56,183 nt of DNA, from positions 1-56,183 of the forward strand of contig JAUQZD010000059.1 in assembly GCA_030587405.1 (NCBI GenBank), given 5' to 3'. The notes beneath the pieces are model-generated. The model was not told the origin of the DNA. It searched no databases and saw nothing but the letters and a program-made list of their open reading frames with translations. Made by a program: the position numbers and the translations under genes. Below are positions 32,257-40,517 of the stretch, in pieces; position 1 is the stretch's first letter, and each line of letters begins with the position of its first letter. This stretch comes from Candidatus Freyrarchaeum guaymasense (GTDB lineage Archaea; Asgardarchaeota; Jordarchaeia; Jordarchaeales; Freyrarchaeaceae).

Positions 32257-33081
32257 CTACCTCTCTTTAACCCTCTTCAAGAGCTGCTTCATGATGGACC
32301 GAGACCTCCTCTCCAGCCTAGACTTGCTAGGAAGGCAATACTCCGGTGCAAGCCTCCTTATCGCCTCCAAGTACTCCTTTGGAGGGGGATCAGCCACCCT
32401 CAGGTTCTCCGACACCTTAAGATCCCAGGGTATTTCCCTTCTGACGTCGTCGAGGCTTACCCCCGGGTAGACGCAGTCAAGGTACATTTCCTTGCTCTCC
32501 TCGTCAAACCTGAAAACTCCTTTAAGCGTTATTACGGCTGAAGGACCAGACCCTGGGGGGAAGCCGGCCTCGTACCTTGACTCGCCCCCGTCAAGGTACC
32601 CTGGCGTACTGAAGTAGTCAAGTTTTTCGACGAACCTTCCGCCTACAACCGTTATGACAGTCCTCTTCGCGTACCCTGCAAACTCTGGCGCCCCGCCACA
32701 CCCGGTTATCCTCATTCTAGGGTTGAAGTAATCCCCTATCACCGTCGAGTTAACGTTTCCGTACTTGTCCACCTGCGCCGCCCCTAAGAATGCGACGTCT
32801 ACGAGTCCCCTGTTCAGCAGTATGGTGTTGACGTCGAACAGGTCGCAGAAGAAGCTAAACCCTTCAACGGCTGTCGGGTCTCCAACTGTGTAGAGCCCCT
32901 TGATTGGAACTATGTCCACCATTCCGGCTTCCGTCAGAAGCACGCAGTTTGGAGCGTGGGTTAGCTTAGCTATCAGGCAGGCGATCATCGGCAGCCCCTG
33001 CCCCATCACCACGACCTCTCCATCCTTGATCTCCCTTGCGACGCATGTTATCATCATCTCATGGTAAGTGTAGATGCTCAC
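32257..33081 (-). CDS. CoA-transferase, subunit B (glutaconate/3-oxoacid type)
   Basis: A 274-residue family I CoA-transferase beta subunit, which with the upstream subunit moves CoA between carboxylic acids (or, in the IpdAB relatives, hydrolyses steroid-ring CoA esters). It contains GQGLPMIACLIAKLTHAPN, then TEAGMVDIVP with a Glu at the place of the family's catalytic Glu, and the AAQVDKYGNVNSTVIGDYFNP and GCGGAPEFAGYA segments typical of GctB/IpdB. GTG start at 33081 overlaps the alpha subunit's stop by four bases. Whether it is a true transferase or an IpdB-like hydrolase cannot be settled by eye; the presence of the Glu favours a transferase. Confidence 0.85.
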   Translation of the reverse strand: MSIYTYHEMMITCVAREIKDGEVVVMGQGLPMIACLIAKLTHAPNCVLLTEAGMVDIVPIKGLYTVGDPTAVEGFSFFCDLFDVNTILLNRGLVDVAFLGAAQVDKYGNVNSTVIGDYFNPRMRITGCGGAPEFAGYAKRTVITVVGGRFVEKLDYFSTPGYLDGGESRYEAGFPPGSGPSAVITLKGVFRFDEESKEMYLDCVYPGVSLDDVRREIPWDLKVSENLRVADPPPKEYLEAIRRLAPEYCLPSKSRLERRSRSIMKQLLKRVKER

Positions 33082-34121
33082 CTCACAACGCCCCCCGACT
33101 CCTTTAAGACGCTCTCAAACTCGTCCCAGTTAACGTCCAAGTACTCGTTGTAGCCGTTCTGCCAGCTCCCCTCCCATGGAGCTCCGAAATTCACGCTTTC
33201 GCTCATGCGCGTCTTCGCCCTTAGCTTCTGCAGGGCTTCGAAGCCAAACCTTTCAACGTAGTGTTCAATGTACTCCCCTCTATCCTCCACCCCGTAGACC
33301 CACTCGTCCATGAAGGCCCTTAGCGACTCGGGGTTCGTATTTGAAACATAGAATATGCTTCTAAACATGTCGTCTTCCCCATAGTATCCCAAGACAGTGT
33401 TCGGGTGGGCCCCCCACGGCTCCTCAACGACAGCGTCAACCTTGAATCCGGGTATAACCGTGTAGTTTGGGCTCCTCCTAACGGTCTCCACGTCAACCAT
33501 CTCCTCAGCTGAAACTATGACTTTCTCTGCTGCAAAGCAGATCCACTTGGCTCCTGCAGCTGAGCCCCAGAGCTGAGCGTTACCGTACTTGTCCACCCTC
33601 TGCACGTGGACGAATGCCACGTCGGGCTTAGCAGGCGGGACAACCAGAACCCTCCGCCCGGTGAACGGACACTCGACCTCACCGAACTTATCCTTCTTCA
33701 TGAACGTCCTGACCTTGTAAATGTCGGTCACCTTTATCCCTGAAAGAACTGGCATGAAGGGGTAGCCCATCGCTCCAGCCTTAAACCTTGCCAGAAAAGT
33801 GAAGTTAGTGTAGTCTTCAACCTCCACCCTCCCCTCCATTAGCGCTCTGTCAAGCTCCGTCTGCATCCCGTAAGCCTTGTGGCTGTAGCTTGTCACAACC
33901 CTGCTTACACATCCGCCAGCTAGGAGGAGGTCGACCTCATCGATGGCTGACTGAACCCAGAAGGTCAGGTTCCTCCTCCTCTGCCTTATAACCTCGTGGA
34001 TGACAGCGTACGGTACGCCGTGCAGGAAGTTTCCTGAGGCGACCTCTAAGCCATCTCTTATAAACTTTTTAACAGCCTCCCGCATGCTCATAACCTTATC
34101 GTAAACCTCACATTCAACCAC
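33078..34121 (-). CDS. CoA-transferase, subunit A (glutaconate/3-oxoacid type)
   Basis: A 347-residue family I CoA-transferase alpha subunit. Diagnostic segments are IRDGLEVASGNFLHGVPYAVIHEVIRQ near residue 20, MGYPFMPVLSG, AFVHVQRVDKYGNAQLWG near residue 175 and AEKVIVSAEEMVD. The GTG start at 34121 is fixed by GAGGTGGGA. Longer than the 240-residue AtoD type and close to GctA/IpdA size. It is the second gene of the 3-hydroxyacyl-CoA dehydrogenase operon (gap about 130 bases) and is translationally coupled to subunit B. The acid it activates is unknown. Confidence 0.88.
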   Translation of the reverse strand: MVECEVYDKVMSMREAVKKFIRDGLEVASGNFLHGVPYAVIHEVIRQRRRNLTFWVQSAIDEVDLLLAGGCVSRVVTSYSHKAYGMQTELDRALMEGRVEVEDYTNFTFLARFKAGAMGYPFMPVLSGIKVTDIYKVRTFMKKDKFGEVECPFTGRRVLVVPPAKPDVAFVHVQRVDKYGNAQLWGSAAGAKWICFAAEKVIVSAEEMVDVETVRRSPNYTVIPGFKVDAVVEEPWGAHPNTVLGYYGEDDMFRSIFYVSNTNPESLRAFMDEWVYGVEDRGEYIEHYVERFGFEALQKLRAKTRMSESVNFGAPWEGSWQNGYNEYLDVNWDEFESVLKESGGVVR

Positions 34122-34249
34122 TCTCCCACCTCAGAAAATCATCCGGGTTAAGGTTCCAGCAGACTTCAGCATTTCTACGAGTTGCAAGTTGATAAAAAGA
34201 ATTTTGATTTTTGATTAAGTTTGGGAAAGGGATACGTGACGGATAGCTG

Positions 34250-35206
34250 CTACGTGCGTTTAACCCGTAAGATTTCCAGAAGCTTCCTGTCCCTCCACCT
34301 TACCAGCTCGTCGTACCCTCTACCTCCGATTTCCGCCTTTAACCCCTCAGCTAGAAGAGTTAACGCCCTCGGCGTGAACGCCTCCTTCGGGAGTTCCTTC
34401 CAGCTTGCCAAGTCCCTGAAAACGTATTCGAGCGCTTCCTTGTAGCTTGCCAGGGCTGCACCAGCCCCTCCCGAACCCATAAGGTGGGAAATCAGGAACT
34501 CACCCATTAGAGCCCACCTAACCCCCAAACCATGACTGATAGCCTTCTCTATGTCTTCGACAGATGCAACCTCCTTAAGTGCTAGGTCTATTGCTTCACG
34601 CAACAGGGCGAATCGTAGCCTGTTGATAACATGCCCTGGAACCTCCTTCCTCACGACGATGGGCACCATGTCAACTTTCAAACAGAGCTCGCGGACCGCT
34701 TCAACCACGTCCCCTGCAGTCTCCGGCCCCGGGACAAGCTCGACGAGGGGTATTATGTGGGGAGGGTTTATCGGATGAACGATTATGCACCTGCTGGGGT
34801 CATTTAGCCCCTTCGCAATCCTACTGATCGGGATTGTTGAGGAGCTACTCGCCAGTATAGCATGTGGAGGGCAGTGACGGCTGATCTCCCTGAACAACCC
34901 CCTTTTAAGGTTTAGGTCTTCTGGAGCCGACTCCTGAACGTAATCTGACCCCTTAACGGCGTCTGCCAAGTCAGCGTGCGTCTTAATCCTCCCTACGACC
35001 TCCCCCACATCCTCTCCGCCTATAACGCCTGCTTCAACCATGGTTTGAAGCCCATCCCTTACCCTCTGAAGCGCCCCCTTTAACGCTTCCTCGCTTACAT
35101 CGTAAAGGTTCACTTTTAAACCGTGCATGGCGAATCGTAGAGCCCAGGAGTGGCCGATCGTCCCAGCACCGACACAGGCAACCCTTTCAATGCCCTTAAC
35201 ACTCAT
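34250..35206 (-). CDS. 3-hydroxyacyl-CoA dehydrogenase family protein
   Basis: A 318-residue NAD-dependent dehydrogenase of the 3-hydroxyacyl-CoA dehydrogenase/lambda-crystallin family. The Rossmann motif is RVACVGAGTIGHSWALRFAMHG, the catalytic His is in IIVHPINPPHIIPLVEL (near residue 140), with ESAPEDLNLKRGLF and the C-terminal helical domain FALLREAIDLALKEVASVEDIEKA following. It oxidises 3-hydroxyacyl-CoA (or a related hydroxy acid such as gulonate) with NAD. The ATG at 35206 lies about 40 bases from the palindromic TATA at 35243. It is the first gene of the minus-strand CoA-transferase operon and would supply its 3-oxo acid. Confidence 0.88.
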   Translation of the reverse strand: MSVKGIERVACVGAGTIGHSWALRFAMHGLKVNLYDVSEEALKGALQRVRDGLQTMVEAGVIGGEDVGEVVGRIKTHADLADAVKGSDYVQESAPEDLNLKRGLFREISRHCPPHAILASSSSTIPISRIAKGLNDPSRCIIVHPINPPHIIPLVELVPGPETAGDVVEAVRELCLKVDMVPIVVRKEVPGHVINRLRFALLREAIDLALKEVASVEDIEKAISHGLGVRWALMGEFLISHLMGSGGAGAALASYKEALEYVFRDLASWKELPKEAFTPRALTLLAEGLKAEIGGRGYDELVRWRDRKLLEILRVKRT

Positions 35207-35242
35207 ACTAGACACCCGGAGGTTTGAAGTGGAAAGCGGAAT

Positions 35243-35254
35243 AAATATATATTT
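35243..35254. promoter_or_regulatory. Palindromic TATA element shared by divergent genes
   Basis: AAATATATATTT is its own reverse complement. It lies 37-48 bases before the dehydrogenase start (minus strand) and 53-64 bases before the TPP-enzyme start (plus strand). Symmetry would let TBP bind in both orientations and drive both transcripts. No other AT-rich element lies in the 100-base gap. Confidence 0.55.
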
Positions 35255-35306
35255 TGGCCTTTCAGTTTAGTAGCCGCCACTCTTGACTGGTGAGAGGAGA
35301 TCTAAG

Positions 35307-37028
35307 ATGGGTGAAGTATCTGGTGGAAGGCTTGTCGCTAAGGCCCTGAAGGCGGAGGGAGTAAAGTACGTTTTCTCTCTTCCGGGAAGACATATCTCCC
35401 CGATATATGAAGGGTTGATCGACGAGGGGATCGAAATCGTGAGTGTAAGGCATGAGCAGGCTGCCGGAAACGCCGCTGATGGCTGGGGGAGGGTTACGAG
35501 GACTCCCGGGGTGTGCCTCGTCACCGCAGGCCCGGGGGTTACAAACATGTTCCCCGCCTTAGTTCAGGCTTATCACGCCGGCAGCCCGGTCATCGCTATT
35601 ACAGGACGCTCCCCGTTCGCGCTCCTAGATAAGTACGGCTTCCAAGAGATCGACACTATAGCCTTAGTTAGCTCGGTCGCGAAGTGGGCAAGGTCGTGCT
35701 CGATGGTTTACAGGATTCCGGAGTATGTGCAAGACGCGTTTAGAGCGGCGTTAACTGGGAAAATGGGCCCTGCAGTCTTGGACATTCCACTTGACACCCT
35801 ATGCCTAACCTGTGAAGGTTCGAAGGTTCCTATGATTCCTCCAGAGAGGTGTAGGTCGGCAGGGAGGGTGTACGGGGATCCGGTGCTGGTAAAAAGGGCT
35901 GCGGAAATGTTGCTGAGCGCCGAGAAGCCGATAATATTCGCGGGGAGCGGGGTTTACTGGGCGGATGCCTCAGAGGAGCTGGTGAGACTTGCCGAGTTAA
36001 CACAGATACCCGTATGCTACTACGACCTTGGGCAGGGGTGCATTCCAGACGATCACCCTCTCTGCGCGGGGAACGCTATTGGAGCCTTACGCTTCGTGAG
36101 GCCCGACGTCATGCTAGCTGTCGGGGTGTGCTTCAACGAGTCGTTAGGGTTTGGCGTCGACGAGACGATGTACCCTAAGGACTTAAAAGTAATACACGTT
36201 GACATAGACCCAAGCGTTATAGGGAAGAACCGTCCGGTAGACTTGGGAATAGTTGGAGACCCTAAGGCGGTTTTATCCCAGCTAATTGATGCAGTAAAGC
36301 AAGTCTCAAGAAATGAGAGGAGTAAGGATGGGAGTTGGGCGAGGGAGGTGGCAGAGGCTAAGAAAACGTTTTTCTCAGGATTTGAAAGGGCAGGTGACTC
36401 TTCAGCTAAGCCTATAAGGCCGGAGAGGTTGATGAAGGAGCTGCGCGAATTCATGGCGGATGACGCGCTTGCCATCTTGGATGGCGGTGACGCGACCGTT
36501 TGGGCCTACACGTACCTTAAGGCACGCTTCCCAGGGCAAGTGATAGGTTCGCAGGGTCCGCTGGGGCACTTGGGAGGCGGGATTCCCATGGGGATAGCTG
36601 CGAAGCTCGCGAGGCCGGAGAAGAAGGTCTTCGTTGTGACTGGGGATGGAAGCTTCCTCCTCAACGGCGTGGAAATAGATACAGCGGTAAGATACAACGT
36701 TCCACTTGTAATAGTGGTGGTAAACGATGGTTACTGGGGGATGGTCTACCACCAAAATGTACTTGCATGGAAGTCTAAAGAGAAAGCCTCCGTTGGGACA
36801 AAGCTGGGTGGAAAAGCAAGATACGACAGGTTTGCTGAGAGCCTTGGAGGATACGGGGAGACGGTCACCGAGCCGGAGGAAATCAAGCCGGCAATCCGGA
36901 GAGCTTTAAGGGAGAACGTCCCTGCCGTCATAGACGTCCACGTAGACCCCGAAGCCGCCACAATACTCGACTACTCCACCGCTCCAACGGTAACGTCACG
37001 GTTCTGGAGGGAATACTGGACGTTTTAA
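35307..37028 (+). CDS. TPP-dependent lyase/decarboxylase (acetolactate synthase-like)
   Basis: A 573-residue three-domain thiamine-diphosphate enzyme. N-terminal domain: VKYVFSLPGRHISPIYEGL, then SVRHEQAAGNAADGWGR with the Glu that activates TPP; middle domain binding FAD or ADP (PIIFAGSGVYWADASEELV); C-terminal domain with GDGSFLLNGVEIDTA...VVNDGYWG, the Mg/TPP-binding motif. This architecture covers acetolactate synthase, oxalyl-CoA decarboxylase, 2-hydroxyacyl-CoA lyase and benzoylformate decarboxylase. The neighbouring CoA-transferase, hydroxyacyl-CoA dehydrogenase and acyl-CoA synthetase favour a CoA-thioester or hydroxy-acid substrate rather than acetolactate synthesis. ATG at 35307 is set by GAGAGGAGAT; an upstream frame from 35283 exists. 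Confidence 0.85.
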   Translation: MGEVSGGRLVAKALKAEGVKYVFSLPGRHISPIYEGLIDEGIEIVSVRHEQAAGNAADGWGRVTRTPGVCLVTAGPGVTNMFPALVQAYHAGSPVIAITGRSPFALLDKYGFQEIDTIALVSSVAKWARSCSMVYRIPEYVQDAFRAALTGKMGPAVLDIPLDTLCLTCEGSKVPMIPPERCRSAGRVYGDPVLVKRAAEMLLSAEKPIIFAGSGVYWADASEELVRLAELTQIPVCYYDLGQGCIPDDHPLCAGNAIGALRFVRPDVMLAVGVCFNESLGFGVDETMYPKDLKVIHVDIDPSVIGKNRPVDLGIVGDPKAVLSQLIDAVKQVSRNERSKDGSWAREVAEAKKTFFSGFERAGDSSAKPIRPERLMKELREFMADDALAILDGGDATVWAYTYLKARFPGQVIGSQGPLGHLGGGIPMGIAAKLARPEKKVFVVTGDGSFLLNGVEIDTAVRYNVPLVIVVVNDGYWGMVYHQNVLAWKSKEKASVGTKLGGKARYDRFAESLGGYGETVTEPEEIKPAIRRALRENVPAVIDVHVDPEAATILDYSTAPTVTSRFWREYWTF

Positions 37029-37196
37029 GCGGGCGAACAGAGGGCAACACTCATTCCACGTGCCGCTAGAAGCCGGCTAACCCTGAAACCTGGAGTTCAG
37101 CATCGCCCTTAAACTGTAAGCCTTTAAACACGTAACGGCACATACAACTTGGGTTTAAATGCACGTTGAATACCCTCTCCTGAGAGGGTGTTTTAC

Positions 37197-37622
37197 ATGC
37201 TGGATGAAGAGGAGTACGCGAGGTGGATTAGGTCTTCTAGGTCTACTCTGGATTCTGCTAGAGGGGATCTTGAAAGGGAGGACTACAACTGGGCTTGCTT
37301 TAAAGCCCAGCAGGCAGCAGAGTTCGCCGTAAAAGGTTTACTCCACGGCTTCGGGCTACCGCTTACGGGCACAGCGTGTCAAAGTTGCTGGAGGGTCTTC
37401 CTAAAAGCTTGAACGTTGAAGCCCTGCTTCAAGCAGCCAAAACACTTGACAAGTACTATGTCCCAACGAGGTACCCGAACGCGTGGGTTGAAGGGGCTCC
37501 CGAGGATTATTACACTAGGGAGGACGCTGGAAACGCTATTAAGCATGCTGACGATCATTAAATGGGTGGAGGAAACATGGAAATCATTGAGGAAAGGAGG
37601 AGAAGCAGGGAGAGGATTATAG
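37197..37622 (+). pseudogene. HEPN-domain gene broken by two frameshifts
   Basis: Three consecutive frames reconstruct one HEPN protein. Frame 1 (from ATG 37197): EYARWIRSSRSTLDSARGDL...FKAQQAAEFAVKGLLHGFGLP. Near 37358-37365 it switches: frame 2 continues AYGHSVSKLLEGLPKSL...YYVPTRYPNAWVEG to NAIKHADDH, stopping at 37561. The normal C-terminus (TIIKWVEETWKSLRK) lies again in the first frame to 37622. The two shifts compensate each other. The downstream MNT start (37577) sits inside the 3' part. The gene is either inactivated or damaged by two assembly indels; both would need to be read errors for it to be intact. Confidence 0.75.
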
Positions 37623-37933
37623 GAAGGGTTTCGAGCTGGGTGCGGGAGCTGCCATTCAAAGTTACAGCTATAGTGGTGGGATCCTACGCGAGGGGGGACT
37701 TCAACCTTTGGAGTGACGTAGACGTCCTCCTAATATCAAGGGATTTCAAGGGGTCACCCTTGGATAGGCTCATGGAAATAGACGTCCCACCCGGATTTCA
37801 AGTTATACCTTTAACCCCTGAAGAATACAGGAGGCAAGCCGAAAGAGGGAACCCCCTCGTCTTGGAGGCAGAGGAAAAAGGGGTGGTGGTGAAGCATGAC
37901 GAAGACATTTTCAGCGCTGAGCAAGGAGAATGA
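37577..37933 (+). CDS. MNT-type minimal nucleotidyltransferase (antitoxin side of pair 2)
   Basis: A 118-residue MNT protein, the expected partner that would nucleotidylate and silence the HEPN toxin. The motif VVGSYARGDFNLWSDVDVLLI is intact (GS, then D-x-D near residue 53), with the RLMEIDVPPGFQVIPL strand and the YRRQAERGNPLVLEAEEKG helix following, as in the other copy. ATG at 37577 gives the usual N-terminus; an ATG at 37562 would add five residues. Its HEPN partner is frameshifted, so this is an antitoxin without an obvious toxin. Confidence 0.85.
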   Translation: MEIIEERRRSRERIIGRVSSWVRELPFKVTAIVVGSYARGDFNLWSDVDVLLISRDFKGSPLDRLMEIDVPPGFQVIPLTPEEYRRQAERGNPLVLEAEEKGVVVKHDEDIFSAEQGE

Positions 37934-38067
37934 CGCCTCCCGGAATGCATCGGGAGAACCCAGCCGTTCCCTAAGCACCAAAATTTAACTTCTGATTTAC
38001 TTCTGATACGCTGCATCCCCGGGGAGTCCCCATCCACCTGTTTAACAGAAAGGTTGTGCCTGATGGC

Positions 38068-39807
38068 TTAGCCTGCTTTTTCAGCTTCCATCTCCCTTAG
38101 CTTCCGCCTGAAGACTTTTCCTACCGGGGTGCGGGGGATGGCGTCTATGAATTCCACCCTTCTGGGCCACTTGTACCCTGCCATCCTCTCCTTAGCCCAG
38201 CTTATCAACTCCTCCTCGCTCACTTTACCCTTGTATTCTGGCTTTAACACTATGAACGCCTTTATGGTTTCTCCCACCTTCGGGTCGGGGACGCCTACCA
38301 CGGCGCACTCTAACACTGCGGGATGCTTGTAGAGTTCCGTCTCAACGTCCTCAGGCATAACCTTGTAGCCTTTATACTTTATCATGTCCTTGGTTCTCCC
38401 CTCAATGTAGAAGTAGCCGTTCTCGTCCATCCTGGCCAGGTCCCCTGTCCTGAGCCACCCATCCTCGCTGAGAACCTCCTTTGTCTTCTCAGGCTTCCCC
38501 CAGTAACCCTTCATAACCTGAGGCCCCCTAACCATCAACTCTCCAACTTCCCCTGGAGGAAGCTCCTCCCCCGTATCCACGTCCACTATCTTCGCGTCAG
38601 TGTCGATCAGCGGAATCCCTATGCTATCCCCCCGCTTCGGAAGCCACGTTGGCTGGCTGTGTGTCACCGGGCTTGCCTCCGAAAGCCCGTATCCCTGGGC
38701 GACGTCCTCCCCCGTCTTCTCCTTCCACTTCTCCGAAAGATGAACTGGCAGCGTGTCGGCACCGGAGACGGACAAGGATAAGGATGAAAGGTCGTACTTC
38801 CCAAAGCTGGGATGGTTTATCATCATATGGTACATGAGTGGGATTCCTATGAACGCGTTGCACTTGTACTGTTCTATGTGCTTCATGACCAGCTCAGGGT
38901 CGAAGCCACGATACATTATCATCATGGTCTTTGAGTATATGTAGCCTTGAACCATGGTGAAGCCGAACACGTGGCACATGGGTAGAACAGCCGCTACTGC
39001 CCCCCTCCCAAAGCCGTCCGGGGTACGGTCCCCGGAGTTGACCACGTACGACTGGATGACGTTCGCAACTATGTTGTAGTGGGTTAGCATCACCCCCTTC
39101 GGCAGCCCGGTTGTTCCACCCGTGTACATTAGGGCACACAGATCCTCCCTCGGTTTTATCTCGACGTCCGGCGGCTTCGGCGGGTACCTCTCAACGAACT
39201 CCCCATAGTTTATCGTGTTTGGCTTCTCCTCGCCCACCACTATTACTTCCTCGACGTCCACTTCATCCCTCGCCTTTTCAACCTCCGGGTATATGTCAGA
39301 GGTGCAAAACACCGCCTTAAGTATCCCGCTATCCTTCGCTATGTGCACTATGTCGGGAGCCTTCAGCAAGGGGTTTATCGGCGTCACGGCAGCCCCAGTC
39401 TGAGTTATACCGTAAAGAGAGAAGACGAACTCCGGGCAGTTAGCCATGTAAACACCAACCGCGTCTCCCCTCCCTATGCCGAGGTCGCTTAACCCAGCTG
39501 CAATCCTGTCACTCCAAAACATTAACTCACGGTAAGTGTACTTCCTCTCCTCTGGAACGTAGTAAATAGCCACGTTGTTGGGGAAGTTCTCAGCTGCCTC
39601 CCGGCCAAAGGTGTGGATCGGAATATCCGGGTACTCCACGGTCTTAGGAATATTTACGATTTCACCTTCAGGCCGACCATACCATTTAACCCTATACTGC
39701 CTCCCATACCACTTACTCCAGGGACTGTCAGGCCTAACCCACGGGCTCTCCCTATCGTAACGTAGCACGATCTCGTAGAAGTCATTGGAAAACCTAACTT
39801 CGGACAA
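38068..39807 (-). CDS. AMP-forming acyl-CoA synthetase
   Basis: A 579-residue ANL-superfamily ligase that activates a carboxylic acid with ATP and joins it to CoA. Motifs: CALMYTGGTTGLPKGVMLTH (P-loop, near residue 230), GYGLSEASPVTH, GWLRTGDLARMDENGYFYIEGRTKDMIKYKGY (hinge and A8), and the C-terminal catalytic Lys in PRTPVGKVFRR. TTG start at 39807 behind GAGAGGT. Length and motifs match the long/medium-chain fatty-acid or aromatic-acid CoA ligases. It lies next to an MFS transporter and close to the dehydrogenase/TPP-lyase genes, suggesting entry of an imported acid as a CoA ester. Confidence 0.92.
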   Translation of the reverse strand: MSEVRFSNDFYEIVLRYDRESPWVRPDSPWSKWYGRQYRVKWYGRPEGEIVNIPKTVEYPDIPIHTFGREAAENFPNNVAIYYVPEERKYTYRELMFWSDRIAAGLSDLGIGRGDAVGVYMANCPEFVFSLYGITQTGAAVTPINPLLKAPDIVHIAKDSGILKAVFCTSDIYPEVEKARDEVDVEEVIVVGEEKPNTINYGEFVERYPPKPPDVEIKPREDLCALMYTGGTTGLPKGVMLTHYNIVANVIQSYVVNSGDRTPDGFGRGAVAAVLPMCHVFGFTMVQGYIYSKTMMIMYRGFDPELVMKHIEQYKCNAFIGIPLMYHMMINHPSFGKYDLSSLSLSVSGADTLPVHLSEKWKEKTGEDVAQGYGLSEASPVTHSQPTWLPKRGDSIGIPLIDTDAKIVDVDTGEELPPGEVGELMVRGPQVMKGYWGKPEKTKEVLSEDGWLRTGDLARMDENGYFYIEGRTKDMIKYKGYKVMPEDVETELYKHPAVLECAVVGVPDPKVGETIKAFIVLKPEYKGKVSEEELISWAKERMAGYKWPRRVEFIDAIPRTPVGKVFRRKLREMEAEKAG

Positions 39808-40517
39808 AACCTCTCATCCTCCTTACATCCCCACTCACACGGCTTCTGAAAAAGAACTAATAGACGGCATCTTAATATTAATGTATCGTTCAGCCGGAGG
39901 ATCGGTAGCTGCCTCACATCTCACACCCAGCTCACGTCAGGTGGCTGGGTGAGAACGGTGCTTCCAAAATCGACGTTACTGACAATCGCGTGATACAGCT
40001 AATAGCTAAATAGAAGCCGTTTATGAAGGTAGCCACCCGGTTTTCCCGGTCTTTCAGGCATGAATCTCACCATAGACTGTTTGTTTCCTCCTTCATCATT
40101 GTTCTACTTCTTAACGAGCGGCCTCCAATTCACTTCGAAGTTTTCTGACGCACGCCTCGGCGCCCCCAACGTACTTAGGCCGTCTGCCAGCTGCAGCCGT
40201 AAGCATGATGGGTCTTAAGGGTGGAGAGGCATCTCAAGTCGCCGGAAAACGGGACATTAGAAGCGGAAGAATCCGGATCCTCTTACGAGTCAACTTAGCA
40301 GCAGGGGGAATTAACAGCTAAAGTCGCCCATTACTTCTGGAAGTTATAGTTAAGCTTCTTAGGGAGTGAAGTCAAAAACAGCCGTTAGGGCTTAATGGGG
40401 GTGAAGCAGTGCATTGCGGGCGCGCCCCCATTCCGTGTGCGGGCAAGGATGATTATTCCTCCTCCCAGACTCCCTCCTCTTTCTAAGAAGGAAAGGAAAA
40501 GAAAGGGGGTTAGGTGG
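39808..40517. other. Gene-poor stretch of 710 bases
   Basis: No intact gene. A 38-codon plus-strand frame starts at about 40205 (MMGLKGGEASQVAGKRD...) and overlaps another fragmentary frame ending AKVAHYFWKL near 40350; they look protein-like but short. A minus-strand segment at about 40120-40180 encodes a basic helix with stops. The region may hold the debris of a small gene. Promoter material for the ligase gene is probably at 39860-39890 (AATATTAATG). Confidence 0.4.

Noticed and set aside
35307..37028. Biosynthetic acetolactate synthase (ilvB)
   Set aside because: No ilvN/ilvC neighbours; context is CoA-linked acid breakdown, so a firm ilvB call is not supported.
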